Positions 1 through 5,816 of a stretch of DNA of 5,816 nucleotides are shown in pieces. Position 1 is the stretch's first letter, and each line of letters starts with the position of its first letter. The notes beneath the pieces are model-generated. The model was not told the origin of the DNA, made no database searches, and saw only the letters and a program-made list of their open reading frames with translations. The stretch spans positions 1-5,816 of the forward strand of contig JAEWPN010000062.1 in NCBI GenBank assembly GCA_023399455.1. Reading direction: 5' to 3'. The position numbers and the translations under genes were made by a program. The DNA comes from Bacillota bacterium (GTDB taxonomy: Bacteria > Bacillota > Clostridia > Lachnospirales > Lachnospiraceae).

Positions 1-254
1 CGAAAATGATAAGAGCATTGGAGGAACGGGGATATGCAGGGCGCGATGTGGATAAGGAGGACAGAAGGAATACGTACGTATATGTGACCGATAAAGGAAA
101 GGAAGCCGGAAAGAAGAGCAAGGAAAAAATGGACAAAATCATGCGCAGAGTGGTGATACGCATGGGCGAAAAGAATATGAAAGAATTTATCACGTTATGC
201 AATTTGTTAGAGGATATTATGGAAGAGGAGTTAAAAGGAGACAGTCATGTTTAA
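1..254 (+). CDS. MarR-family transcriptional regulator, C-terminal part (5' end outside window)
   Basis: This is the C-terminal part of a winged-helix MarR-type DNA-binding regulator. The reading frame is open to the window edge. The Met codon at base 6 has no ribosome binding site and sits inside the fold, at the recognition helix/wing junction, so it is not the true start. Counting from that Met, ALEERGY (4-10) leads into the wing, where DKEDRRNTYVYVT (16-28) matches the MarR signature D-x-R-x-x-x-V-x-L-T and is followed by DKGKE. The rest is a charged helical tail typical of the dimerisation helices. MarR proteins are usually about 140-150 residues, so roughly 60 N-terminal residues are missing. 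The stop codon (252-254) overlaps the ABC gene start by 8 bp. By analogy with similar operons it probably represses itself and the exporter in response to a small ligand; the ligand cannot be read from the sequence. Confidence 0.88.
   Translation, partial: KMIRALEERGYAGRDVDKEDRRNTYVYVTDKGKEAGKKSKEKMDKIMRRVVIRMGEKNMKEFITLCNLLEDIMEEELKGDSHV
235..240 (+). promoter_or_regulatory. Ribosome binding site of the first ABC gene, inside the MarR coding end
   Basis: AAGGAG lies 6 nt before the ATG at 247 and within the last codons of the MarR gene. It fixes the ABC start at 247. Ribosomes finishing MarR would unload on top of this start, which suggests translational coupling of regulator and exporter. 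Confidence 0.8.
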
Positions 255-2397
255 AATATTAAAATATTTAGGCGAGTCTAAAGCGTCGGTGGTGATAATC
301 ATAGCTCTTTTGGTGCTGCAGGCGTACTGTGATCTGACCTTGCCGCAGTATACGGCGGATATCGTGGACGTAGGGATAGGTCAGGGAGGCATTGACCATG
401 TGGCGCCTGAGGAAATAAGAGGGGATACCTTAGAAAATATAAGTCTGTTCATGCCTGAGAACGAGGCAGAGTTCATGATGTCTTCTTACAGTGAGAATGA
501 GGATGGCAATTATGAGCTGAATACGGCGGATATCCAGACTGTGGAGACGCTGGATGAGAGCATGGCGGTGCCGATGGCGATGTTAACGGCGCTTTCTCAA
601 TCGAAGGAAATGGATATCGATACTTTGAAGGCTATGATAGAAGGCGGCATGATGAGTAAGGAACAGGTGCTGGAATACCGGAGCAAAGCGATGGAAGCAT
701 ATGCGGACATGGGAGATACTGCTGTTTCTCAGATGGCAGTGAATTTCGTGAAGGCGGAATATGAGGCTATGGGCTCAGACGGCGCGGCGGTACAGACCCA
801 TTATCTGCTGAGCAAGGGAGGAAAAATGCTTGGACTTTCCGTAGTGATGATGATTACGGCAATTTTATCCAGCCTTCTTGCCTCCAGAGTCTCTGCGAAG
901 ATAGGAATGACGCTGAGAGGAAGGGTATTCCATAAGGTGATCTCCTTCTCCAATGCGGAAATGGAGAAATTCTCCACGGCTTCCCTGATTACGAGAAGCA
1001 CGAACGATATTCAGCAGGTGCAGATGGTCTCAGTCCTGTTGCTTCGCATGGTGATGTACGCTCCGATCATAGGAATCGGCGGCGTAATCAAGGTCGCCAG
1101 CACGAGAACCGGGATGGGATGGATTATTGGAGTGGCGGTAGCGGCAATTACCGTACTGGTAGCAGTATTGATGATTGTGGCGATGCCTAAGTTCAAGATT
1201 ATGCAGACTCTTATCGATAGATTGAACCTCGTTTCCAGAGAGATACTGACGGGCGTTCCGGTTATCCGCGCTTTCGGGAGAGAAGAGTTCGAGGAGGAGC
1301 GTTTCGATGAGGCCAATGTGAAGCTCATGAAAAACCAGCTGTTCACCAGCCGGGTCATGACCTTTATGATGCCGCTCATGATGATGATTATGAACGGAAT
1401 TACCGTTATGATCGTATGGTTCGGAGCTCATGGCATCGATATGGGCAATCTTCAGGTGGGTGATTTGCTGGCGTTTATTACTTATACGATGCAGATCGTT
1501 ATGGCATTTCTGATGATAACGATGATTTCTGTCATGCTTCCCCGCGCGGGAGTAGCTGCAGAACGTATTGAGGAGGTCATTCATACGGAAACGGCGATTC
1601 ACGATAAGGAAGCTGTGAAGGATAATGAAGCGGGAGAATTAAGGGGCAGGCTTTCCTTTGAGAATGTATCCTTTAAATATCCGGGAGCAGATGAGAATGC
1701 TCTTTCAAACATCGATTTTACGGCTGAACCGGGTAAGACTACCGCGATTATAGGAAGTACAGGCTGCGGCAAATCTACGCTGATCAATCTCATTCCGCGG
1801 TTTTACGATGTGACGGAGGGAAGAATCACGATAGACGGTATAGACATTAGAGATATATCCCAGCATAAGCTAAGAAGTCAGCTGGGATATGTTCCGCAGA
1901 AGGGTGTACTTTTCTCCGGTGACATCGAATCCAATATTAAGTTCGCGGGAGATACCATAACCGATGAAGAGATGGTGGAAGCAGCCGCGATTGCGCAGGC
2001 TCAGGAATTTATAGACAGCAAGCCGGAAGCTTATAAGAGCGAGATTTCCCAGGGCGGAACCAACGTATCGGGAGGGCAGAAGCAAAGGCTGTCCATCGCC
2101 AGAGCAATCGTAAAGCGTCCTAAAATCTGTCTTTTCGACGATAGTTTTTCCGCTCTGGACTATAAGACGGATGTGGTGCTTAGAAAGGCTCTGCATGAAA
2201 AGCTTACGGAGTCGGCAGTCATTATCGTAGCACAGCGGATCAGCACGATACTGCATGCGGATCAGATTATCGTATTGGATGACGGAAAAATAACGGGAAT
2301 CGGAACACATGAGGAATTGCTGGATTCCTGTGAGACATATCAGGAAATTGCCAAGGCACAGCTGTCTGAAGCGGAGTTAAGAGGAGGGACCTTGTAA
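247..2397 (+). CDS. Heterodimeric ABC exporter subunit with degenerate ATP site and large extracellular insertion
   Basis: This is a half-size membrane exporter: a six-helix transmembrane domain fused to an ATPase domain, 716 residues against about 580-620 for the family. Likely helices are 14-34, 194-214, 263-285, 291-313, 371-394 and 408-432. The extra length is an acidic insertion of about 155 residues (about 36-190) between helices 1 and 2, predicted to be outside the cell. Visible motifs are TRSTND (249-254), A-loop Y478, Walker A GSTGCGKST (503-511, K509), Q-loop Q551, signature VSGGQ (607-611), Walker B ICLFD (627-631), D-loop SALD (635-638) and switch position 663. Asp632 replaces the catalytic Glu and Gln663 replaces the switch His, so its own site should hydrolyse ATP poorly. 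Its SGGQ signature should complete the active site of the partner encoded next. The family mostly exports drugs, lipids or peptides; the substrate here is unknown. Confidence 0.93.
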   Translation: MFKILKYLGESKASVVIIIALLVLQAYCDLTLPQYTADIVDVGIGQGGIDHVAPEEIRGDTLENISLFMPENEAEFMMSSYSENEDGNYELNTADIQTVETLDESMAVPMAMLTALSQSKEMDIDTLKAMIEGGMMSKEQVLEYRSKAMEAYADMGDTAVSQMAVNFVKAEYEAMGSDGAAVQTHYLLSKGGKMLGLSVVMMITAILSSLLASRVSAKIGMTLRGRVFHKVISFSNAEMEKFSTASLITRSTNDIQQVQMVSVLLLRMVMYAPIIGIGGVIKVASTRTGMGWIIGVAVAAITVLVAVLMIVAMPKFKIMQTLIDRLNLVSREILTGVPVIRAFGREEFEEERFDEANVKLMKNQLFTSRVMTFMMPLMMMIMNGITVMIVWFGAHGIDMGNLQVGDLLAFITYTMQIVMAFLMITMISVMLPRAGVAAERIEEVIHTETAIHDKEAVKDNEAGELRGRLSFENVSFKYPGADENALSNIDFTAEPGKTTAIIGSTGCGKSTLINLIPRFYDVTEGRITIDGIDIRDISQHKLRSQLGYVPQKGVLFSGDIESNIKFAGDTITDEEMVEAAAIAQAQEFIDSKPEAYKSEISQGGTNVSGGQKQRLSIARAIVKRPKICLFDDSFSALDYKTDVVLRKALHEKLTESAVIIVAQRISTILHADQIIVLDDGKITGIGTHEELLDSCETYQEIAKAQLSEAELRGGTL
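2382..2387 (+). promoter_or_regulatory. Ribosome binding site of the second ABC gene
   Basis: AGGAGG ends 9 nt before the ATG at 2397 and lies within the last codons of the first ABC gene. The junction reads TAATG, so the stop of one subunit and the start of the other share one base. This favours coupled, near-equal synthesis of the two subunits. Confidence 0.8.
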
Positions 2398-4241
2398 TGA
2401 TCGAGAATAATTCAAAGCCTCAAAGAAGGATGCGTGGTCCCGGCGGAGGGATGATGCCGGGAGAAAAGGCGAAAGACTTTAAAGGAACTACCCGGAAGAT
2501 TTTGCAATATATGGGGGCTTATAAATACGGACTATTGGCCGTTGTAATTTTTGCTATAGGAGGCACCGCATTCAATATCATAGGACCTAAGATAACGAGT
2601 AGGGCGATAACGGAAACTTTTAATGGTGTTATGGCAAAGGTTGCGGGAACGGGAGGAATCGATTTCGAGAAAATCGCCCGTATTTTGCTTCTGTTACTCG
2701 GTCTCTATGCGATCAGCGCGCTGCTGTCATTTATACAAGGGATGATCATGACGGGAATTTCCCAGAAGCTGAGTTATCGGTTCCGAAAAGAAATTTCCCA
2801 GAAAATTGACCGTATGCCTATGAAGTATTTCGAGTCCAAGACGGTAGGGGAGGTATTATCGAGAATTACCAACGATGTGGATACCCTGGGACAGAGCTTG
2901 AACCAGAGCGTGACACAGCTTATCACCTCGGTAACGACGATTATCGGTATTCTTATTATGATGCTCAGCATCAGCCCGGTTATGACGCTGATTGCTTTCG
3001 TCATCCTTCCGGTATCGGGAGTGCTCATCGGTGGGGTGGTGAAATTTTCACAGAAATATTTCGTGGCTCAACAGAAATATTTGGGCAAGATTAACGGACA
3101 GGTGGAAGAAATCTACAGCGGTCACAATATCGTGAAGGCCTTTAACAGAGAGGAGCAGGCGCTGAAGGAATTCAATGAAACCAATACCATTCTGTACCAG
3201 TCGGCCTGGAAATCCCAGTTCTTTTCCGGAATGATGCAGCCTATCATGAATTTCGTGGGAAATCTGGGATATGTAGCGGTGGCGGTGAGCGGAAGCTTGC
3301 TGGTAGTAAAAGGAACTATTGAAATCGGAGATATTCAGGCATTCATACAATATGTCAGAAATTTCACACAGCCGATTACCCAGGTGGCGCAGGTATCCAA
3401 CATGCTTCAGTCTATGGCGGCGGCAGCGGAAAGGGTATTCGAATTCTTAGGTGAAGAAGAGGAAGAACAGCAAAAGGAGAATGCGGTAAGTCTTAAGAAC
3501 GTAGAAGGCAGCGTAAGCTTTGAGCATGTGCGCTTTGGCTATAAGCCCGACAAAATCATTATCCACGATTTCAGCAGCGAGGTTAAATCGGGGCAAAAAG
3601 TAGCAATAGTAGGCCCTACCGGCGCGGGTAAAACAACAATGGTTAAGCTTTTGATGCGTTTTTATGATGTGAACGGCGGAAAGATACGCGTAGATGGTCA
3701 TGATATAACGGAGATTGAGAGAAGCGAGCTGAGAAAGGCCTTTGGCATGGTGCTTCAGGATACGTGGCTGTTTAAAGGAACGATTATGGAGAATATCCGG
3801 TATGGCAGACTGGATGCTACGGACGAGGAGGTCATTGCGGCAGCGAAAGCAGCTCACGCCCATCATTTTATCCAGACTTTGCCCGGCGGTTATGATATGG
3901 AACTTAACGAGGAAGCCAGTAACGTATCGCAGGGACAAAAGCAGCTTCTTACGATTGCCAGAGCAATCCTTGCAAATAATAAAATTATGATTTTGGATGA
4001 GGCCACGAGCTCTGTGGATATGAGAACAGAGGCTCGTATCCAGAAGGCGATGAACAACCTGATGAAGGGAAGAACCAGCTTCGTCATCGCTCACCGTTTA
4101 TCGACGATACGGGATGCGGATGTGATATTGGTAATGAAGGACGGCGATATCATCGAGCAGGGTAATCACGAGGAGCTGTTAGAAAAGAACGGCTTTTATT
4201 CGGAATTGTATAAATCTCAATTCGAGGAGATAACGGCATAA
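2397..4241 (+). CDS. Heterodimeric ABC exporter subunit with intact catalytic Glu and SQGQ signature
   Basis: This is the partner half-transporter, 614 residues and of usual family length. A basic, Gly/Met-rich cytosolic tail (1-27) precedes the transmembrane domain, with likely helices near 44-64, 93-116, 172-190, 195-214, 280-303 and 313-340. TNDVD (158-162) lies in the first intracellular loop region. The ATPase domain has A-loop Y382, Walker A GPTGAGKTT (406-414, K412), Q-loop Q454, signature VSQGQ (510-514), Walker B IMILD (530-534), catalytic E535, D-loop SSVD (538-541) and switch H566. Glu and His are intact, but Gln512 sits where the first subunit has Gly in its SGGQ. Paired with that subunit, this protein's Walker A/B should form the working ATP site and its signature the degenerate one. 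It lacks the large extracellular insertion. It resembles the YfiC/BmrD/TM288 type of subunit. An intrinsic terminator follows 16 bp after the stop. Confidence 0.94.
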   Translation: MIENNSKPQRRMRGPGGGMMPGEKAKDFKGTTRKILQYMGAYKYGLLAVVIFAIGGTAFNIIGPKITSRAITETFNGVMAKVAGTGGIDFEKIARILLLLLGLYAISALLSFIQGMIMTGISQKLSYRFRKEISQKIDRMPMKYFESKTVGEVLSRITNDVDTLGQSLNQSVTQLITSVTTIIGILIMMLSISPVMTLIAFVILPVSGVLIGGVVKFSQKYFVAQQKYLGKINGQVEEIYSGHNIVKAFNREEQALKEFNETNTILYQSAWKSQFFSGMMQPIMNFVGNLGYVAVAVSGSLLVVKGTIEIGDIQAFIQYVRNFTQPITQVAQVSNMLQSMAAAAERVFEFLGEEEEEQQKENAVSLKNVEGSVSFEHVRFGYKPDKIIIHDFSSEVKSGQKVAIVGPTGAGKTTMVKLLMRFYDVNGGKIRVDGHDITEIERSELRKAFGMVLQDTWLFKGTIMENIRYGRLDATDEEVIAAAKAAHAHHFIQTLPGGYDMELNEEASNVSQGQKQLLTIARAILANNKIMILDEATSSVDMRTEARIQKAMNNLMKGRTSFVIAHRLSTIRDADVILVMKDGDIIEQGNHEELLEKNGFYSELYKSQFEEITA

Positions 4242-4257
4242 TATATGGAAGAAAGTG

Positions 4258-4289
4258 AACGGATGGTTAGAGGATAACCATCCGTTTTT
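4258..4289 (+). terminator. Rho-independent terminator of the exporter operon, overlapping the tmcAL 3' end
   Basis: A perfect 12-bp stem, AACGGATGGTTA (4258-4269) with TAACCATCCGTT (4275-4286), encloses a 5-nt loop GAGGA. The right arm ends in a run of five T (4285-4289), which gives the U-tract for plus-strand transcripts. On the minus strand the same hairpin is followed only by a weak CACTTTCTTCC tract, so any termination of tmcAL here would be less efficient. The tmcAL stop codon (4267-4269) is in the left arm, and its last sense codons form the loop and right arm. Confidence 0.87.
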
Positions 4290-5520
4290 CATATTCGTTC
4301 ACAAAAGCGGTACTGAATTTATCGGAGACTACCGAACCGTAAATGTGGGATGCCTGAATTTCCTTTTGAAGCATGGAAAGGCCGGTTTCAGTAAGCGAGG
4401 CGGAAGCGTCAGCCAGCTTTGAAACCAAAGGAATGCGAGAACGAATTTTAATCTCGTGCAAAAGCTCCGCCGCATCCCTTTTTAAGCCAAGGATTCTGGC
4501 ATAATGGATGCATCCGGTTTCGACATAATGTGTAAACTCTCTTTTTTTCACATCCAGAAGGATATGAAGAAGGCAGCGGCTTATGCGGGAATATGTCATA
4601 TCCTTTGATTTTAAAAGCTCGCAGAACTGCTCAAAGCTTTCATAGCGGTAAAGATTCTTTTTTATTTTATCCGACAGATCGGGAAGCACATCCACGTACT
4701 GCGTATAGCCAACGTTTTCCTCCAAAAGCAGTTTATATTTTAATAGAAGTGAAAAATCATCGCTCTTTACGGGAAAGCTTTTCAGATAGGCGGCACATAA
4801 CAGCTCGTATACCGATTCCGGAACATGTTCTCTGATACGAGAGAGCCCGCACCCATTGTCGATGGATTGCCTGATAGCAGAGGCAGAGCTTTTCGGAGGG
4901 GTTTCTTCATATATGCCGGTCAGGAGCAGGTCGTCATGATAGCCGGCCCCTTCCCTTTGTATGGTATAAGGTTGTATAGAACTTGTACGTTTATCCAGGG
5001 CTTTTATATATTCGACGCCGAGAATGTTGTTGGGAGAAATGATCGCTTCAGCGCAGGCGGGATCCGGAATGCAGGCGGTAAGAGCAATGCTTCGTGCTTT
5101 GGGAAAGGAAAGCCCTTTTTTGAGGCTTTCTTGTAAGATACTTCTGTAAAGGACAGGCTCCTCCAAAAGGGTAGAGGCAATTTTGGAAAGCACATGGATA
5201 TCTCCGCATTCGCTTCCGAAGCATAAAGAGTCCACAACCCCCAGCTTATCCAAAAGTGTAACGGCGCCCATGGCGAAATATTCGGCGCTTCCGGCAGCAT
5301 AAAAAACTGGAAGCTCCAAAATCAGGTCCGCGCCGTTTTCCAGAGCCATTTTTGCCCGGGCGTATTTATCGATAACGGCAGGAACGCCGCGCTGTGTATA
5401 ATCTCCGCTGATAATAACCACGAGAAAGTCGCAGCCCGTCAGCTCCCTTGTTTTTTCTATATGATATTTGTGTCCGTTGTGAAAAGGATTATATTCTACA
5501 ATGATGCCAGCAGTCTTCAT
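4267..5520 (-). CDS. tmcAL: tRNA(Met) cytidine acetate ligase TmcAL (YlbM family)
   Basis: This cytoplasmic tRNA-modifying enzyme uses ATP and acetate, through acetyl-adenylate, to make N4-acetylcytidine at wobble position 34 of elongator tRNA(Met); that role is known for the family (HIGH_NTase1, formerly DUF795). At 417 residues it is about the size of the Bacillus subtilis protein. The N-terminal nucleotidyltransferase domain shows IIVEYNPFHNGH (6-17) with the HxGH motif at 14-17, SGDYTQRG (38-45), ELP (69-71), SAEYFAMGAV (78-87) and CFGSE (100-104). Further family hallmarks are NNILGVEYIKAL (164-175), QREGAGYHD (188-196) and SASAIR (212-217). The C-terminal half is less conserved and probably binds tRNA. 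The ATG at 5520 is preceded by GAGGAG (plus-strand 5526-5531) with 5-nt spacing. The gene converges on the exporter operon and diverges from pta. No truncation or missing motif is seen. Confidence 0.95.
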   Translation of the reverse strand: MKTAGIIVEYNPFHNGHKYHIEKTRELTGCDFLVVIISGDYTQRGVPAVIDKYARAKMALENGADLILELPVFYAAGSAEYFAMGAVTLLDKLGVVDSLCFGSECGDIHVLSKIASTLLEEPVLYRSILQESLKKGLSFPKARSIALTACIPDPACAEAIISPNNILGVEYIKALDKRTSSIQPYTIQREGAGYHDDLLLTGIYEETPPKSSASAIRQSIDNGCGLSRIREHVPESVYELLCAAYLKSFPVKSDDFSLLLKYKLLLEENVGYTQYVDVLPDLSDKIKKNLYRYESFEQFCELLKSKDMTYSRISRCLLHILLDVKKREFTHYVETGCIHYARILGLKRDAAELLHEIKIRSRIPLVSKLADASASLTETGLSMLQKEIQASHIYGSVVSDKFSTAFVNEYEKRMVIL

Positions 5521-5556
5521 ATCGGCTCCTCAGATGCTCCATGGATTTATTTATAA

Positions 5557-5585
5557 ATAGTATCATGAAATGCCTGTTAGTTCAA
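5557..5585 (-). promoter_or_regulatory. Sigma-A promoter of tmcAL
   Basis: On the minus strand, TTGAAC (plus 5580-5585) is followed after 17 bp by TACTAT (plus 5557-5562), with TGA directly upstream, giving an extended -10 (TGnTACTAT). Predicted transcription starts near 5550, leaving a short leader of about 30 nt that carries the GAGGAG site. Spacing and extended -10 are ideal; each hexamer matches consensus at 4 of 6. Confidence 0.68.
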
Positions 5586-5629
5586 CGAAAAGGCTTTGTA
5601 CTCAATTTAGCACAATATTTGCAAGATTT

Positions 5630-5651
5630 CATACAATTTTTCGCTTGTATG
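5630..5651. repeat. 7-bp inverted repeat CATACAA/TTGTATG at the pta -35
   Basis: CATACAA (5630-5636) and TTGTATG (5645-5651) are inverted copies separated by 8 bp. The right arm contains the proposed -35 hexamer. The core is the same TTGTAT/ATACAA word found in the neighbouring 13-bp repeat, which makes a shared binding protein plausible, although short AT-rich repeats also arise by chance. Confidence 0.42.
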
Positions 5652-5673
5652 GATTATATAAATCTTGTATAAT
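5645..5673 (+). promoter_or_regulatory. Probable sigma-A promoter of pta
   Basis: TTGTAT (5645-5650) is followed after 17 bp by a perfect TATAAT (5668-5673). The -35 is weak, matching TTGACA only in its first three bases. Transcription would start near 5680 and give a leader of about 65 nt. Both hexamers lie inside inverted-repeat arms, so a protein binding the repeats would be expected to compete with RNA polymerase. Confidence 0.6.
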
Positions 5674-5693
5674 TTTTTTGTATACAAGATTTA
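5659..5693. repeat. Perfect 13-bp inverted repeat over the pta -10 region, candidate operator
   Basis: TAAATCTTGTATA (5659-5671) is the exact reverse complement of TATACAAGATTTA (5681-5693), with a 9-bp spacer of A, seven T and G. The left arm covers most of the -10 hexamer, and the predicted transcription start falls in the spacer or right arm. RNA from that promoter would lack the left arm, so a DNA-level operator is more likely than an RNA hairpin. The right arm overlaps a second palindrome, TTGTATACAA (5678-5687). Confidence 0.6.
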
Positions 5694-5730
5694 GTGATAA
5701 TGGGGGAATTTGTTTTATCAGGTTACTCGA

Positions 5731-5736
5731 AAGGAG
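5731..5736 (+). promoter_or_regulatory. Ribosome binding site of pta
   Basis: AAGGAG lies 10 nt before the ATG at 5747 and supports that codon as the start. A second AGGA at 5741-5744 is too close to the ATG to be the main site. Confidence 0.75.
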
Positions 5737-5746
5737 AAATAGGATT

Positions 5747-5816
5747 ATGGCCTATATTGACATTATTAAGGAAAAAGCGAGAAGCGACAGAAAGACGATC
5801 GTCCTGCCGGAGACCA
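5747..5816 (+). CDS. pta: Phosphate acetyltransferase, N-terminus only (runs off the window)
   Basis: Only 23 codons plus one base are present. The peptide begins MAYIDIIKEKAR and ends in KTIVLPET, which closely resembles the conserved N-terminus of bacterial phosphate acetyltransferases (a FIDxIKEKAK-type helix followed by the first strand, TIVLPE). The enzyme interconverts acetyl-CoA plus phosphate with acetyl phosphate plus CoA in the cytoplasm. With acetate kinase it makes ATP and acetate, a main fermentation route in Clostridia. An ackA gene just downstream would be expected but cannot be seen. The identification rests on a short peptide; a related phosphate acyltransferase such as phosphate butyryltransferase is the main alternative but fits less well. 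Confidence 0.8.
   Translation, partial: MAYIDIIKEKARSDRKTIVLPET

Larger units (their letters stand above)
5521..5746. other. AT-rich divergent intergenic region between tmcAL and pta
   Basis: This 226-bp region has no credible ORF. The tmcAL side (5521-5585) holds a ribosome binding site and promoter. The pta side (5622-5736) holds repeated TTGTAT/ATACAA and CAAGATTT motifs, a probable promoter and the pta ribosome binding site. The middle stretch (about 5586-5621) shows nothing I can name. I see no riboswitch-like leader and no terminator. Confidence 0.7.

Noticed and set aside
6..8. ATG at base 6 as the start of a small 82-residue protein
   Set aside because: There is no ribosome binding site, the frame is open upstream to the window edge, and the peptide begins inside the MarR fold.
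1357..1536. Met-rich helices 5-6 of the first ABC protein (14 Met in about 60 residues) as a metal-binding signal
   Set aside because: Related exporter subunits are, from memory, similarly Met-rich here, and there is no spaced MxxM/MxxxM arrangement with other metal ligands.
2137..2142. Asp632 in the first ABC protein as an inactivating mutation or sequencing error
   Set aside because: Asp here is typical of degenerate-site subunits and coincides with Gln663 and the partner's SQGQ, so it is a coordinated family feature.
801..2310. Long minus-strand reading frames opposite the first ABC gene (1030-1602 and 1870-2310 the longest)
   Set aside because: They lie wholly antisense to a well-conserved exporter gene, have no recognisable domains and biased composition (His/Arg/Ser-rich), and lack ribosome binding sites.
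3447..4094. A 215-residue minus-strand reading frame opposite the second ABC gene
   Set aside because: It is a shadow of the conserved ATPase domain on the plus strand and resembles no known family.
4593..5136. Plus-strand reading frames opposite tmcAL
   Set aside because: They are antisense to a full-length, motif-complete TmcAL gene and have no protein-like features.
5659..5693. The 13-bp inverted repeat as an intrinsic terminator
   Set aside because: The T-run is in the loop rather than after the stem, the stem is almost all A-T, neither strand has a T-tract following it, and a plausible promoter overlaps it.
5696..5701. GATAAT as an alternative -10 for pta
   Set aside because: No -35-like hexamer lies 16-18 bp upstream; the position is occupied by the T-run.

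Overview
The window looks like chromosomal DNA from a Gram-positive Clostridia bacterium, most likely Lachnospiraceae. This rests on strong AGGAGG-type ribosome binding sites, moderate GC with an AT-rich promoter region, a MarR/ABC/ABC exporter operon of the type common in that group, and a TmcAL gene divergent from a phosphate acetyltransferase gene. The taxonomic call is an inference from protein style and gene order; there is no rRNA or other marker to fix it.

Layout. Bases 1-4241 form a plus-strand operon of three overlapping genes: the 3' part of a MarR-family regulator (its start is outside the window), then two ABC exporter half-transporters. The start of each exporter gene overlaps the end of the gene before it (8 bp, then 1 bp). 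A 12-bp-stem intrinsic terminator at 4258-4289 ends the operon. A convergent minus-strand gene (5520 to 4267) encodes TmcAL, the tRNA(Met) cytidine acetate ligase, and its stop codon lies inside that terminator. A 226-bp AT-rich divergent intergenic region follows, with a good sigma-A promoter for tmcAL and a probable promoter for the rightward gene embedded in repeated TTGTAT/ATACAA motifs. The window ends 70 bases into a plus-strand gene whose first 23 residues look like phosphate acetyltransferase (pta).

How the genes work together. The two ABC proteins should form one heterodimeric exporter. The first has a degenerate catalytic site (Asp at the catalytic Glu position, Gln at the switch His) with a canonical SGGQ signature. 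The second has intact Glu and His but an SQGQ signature. That complementary pattern gives one competent and one degenerate ATP site, as in TM287/288-type exporters. The MarR protein probably senses the exported compound or a related toxic ligand and represses its own operon. On the other side, TmcAL consumes acetate and ATP to make N4-acetylcytidine in the tRNA(Met) anticodon, and Pta belongs to the acetyl-CoA/acetyl phosphate/acetate route.

I see no mobile element, CRISPR array, RNA gene or clearly unknown protein here. The most interesting items are the repeat-rich pta promoter, the large extracellular insertion in the first ABC subunit, and the terminator that doubles as coding sequence.
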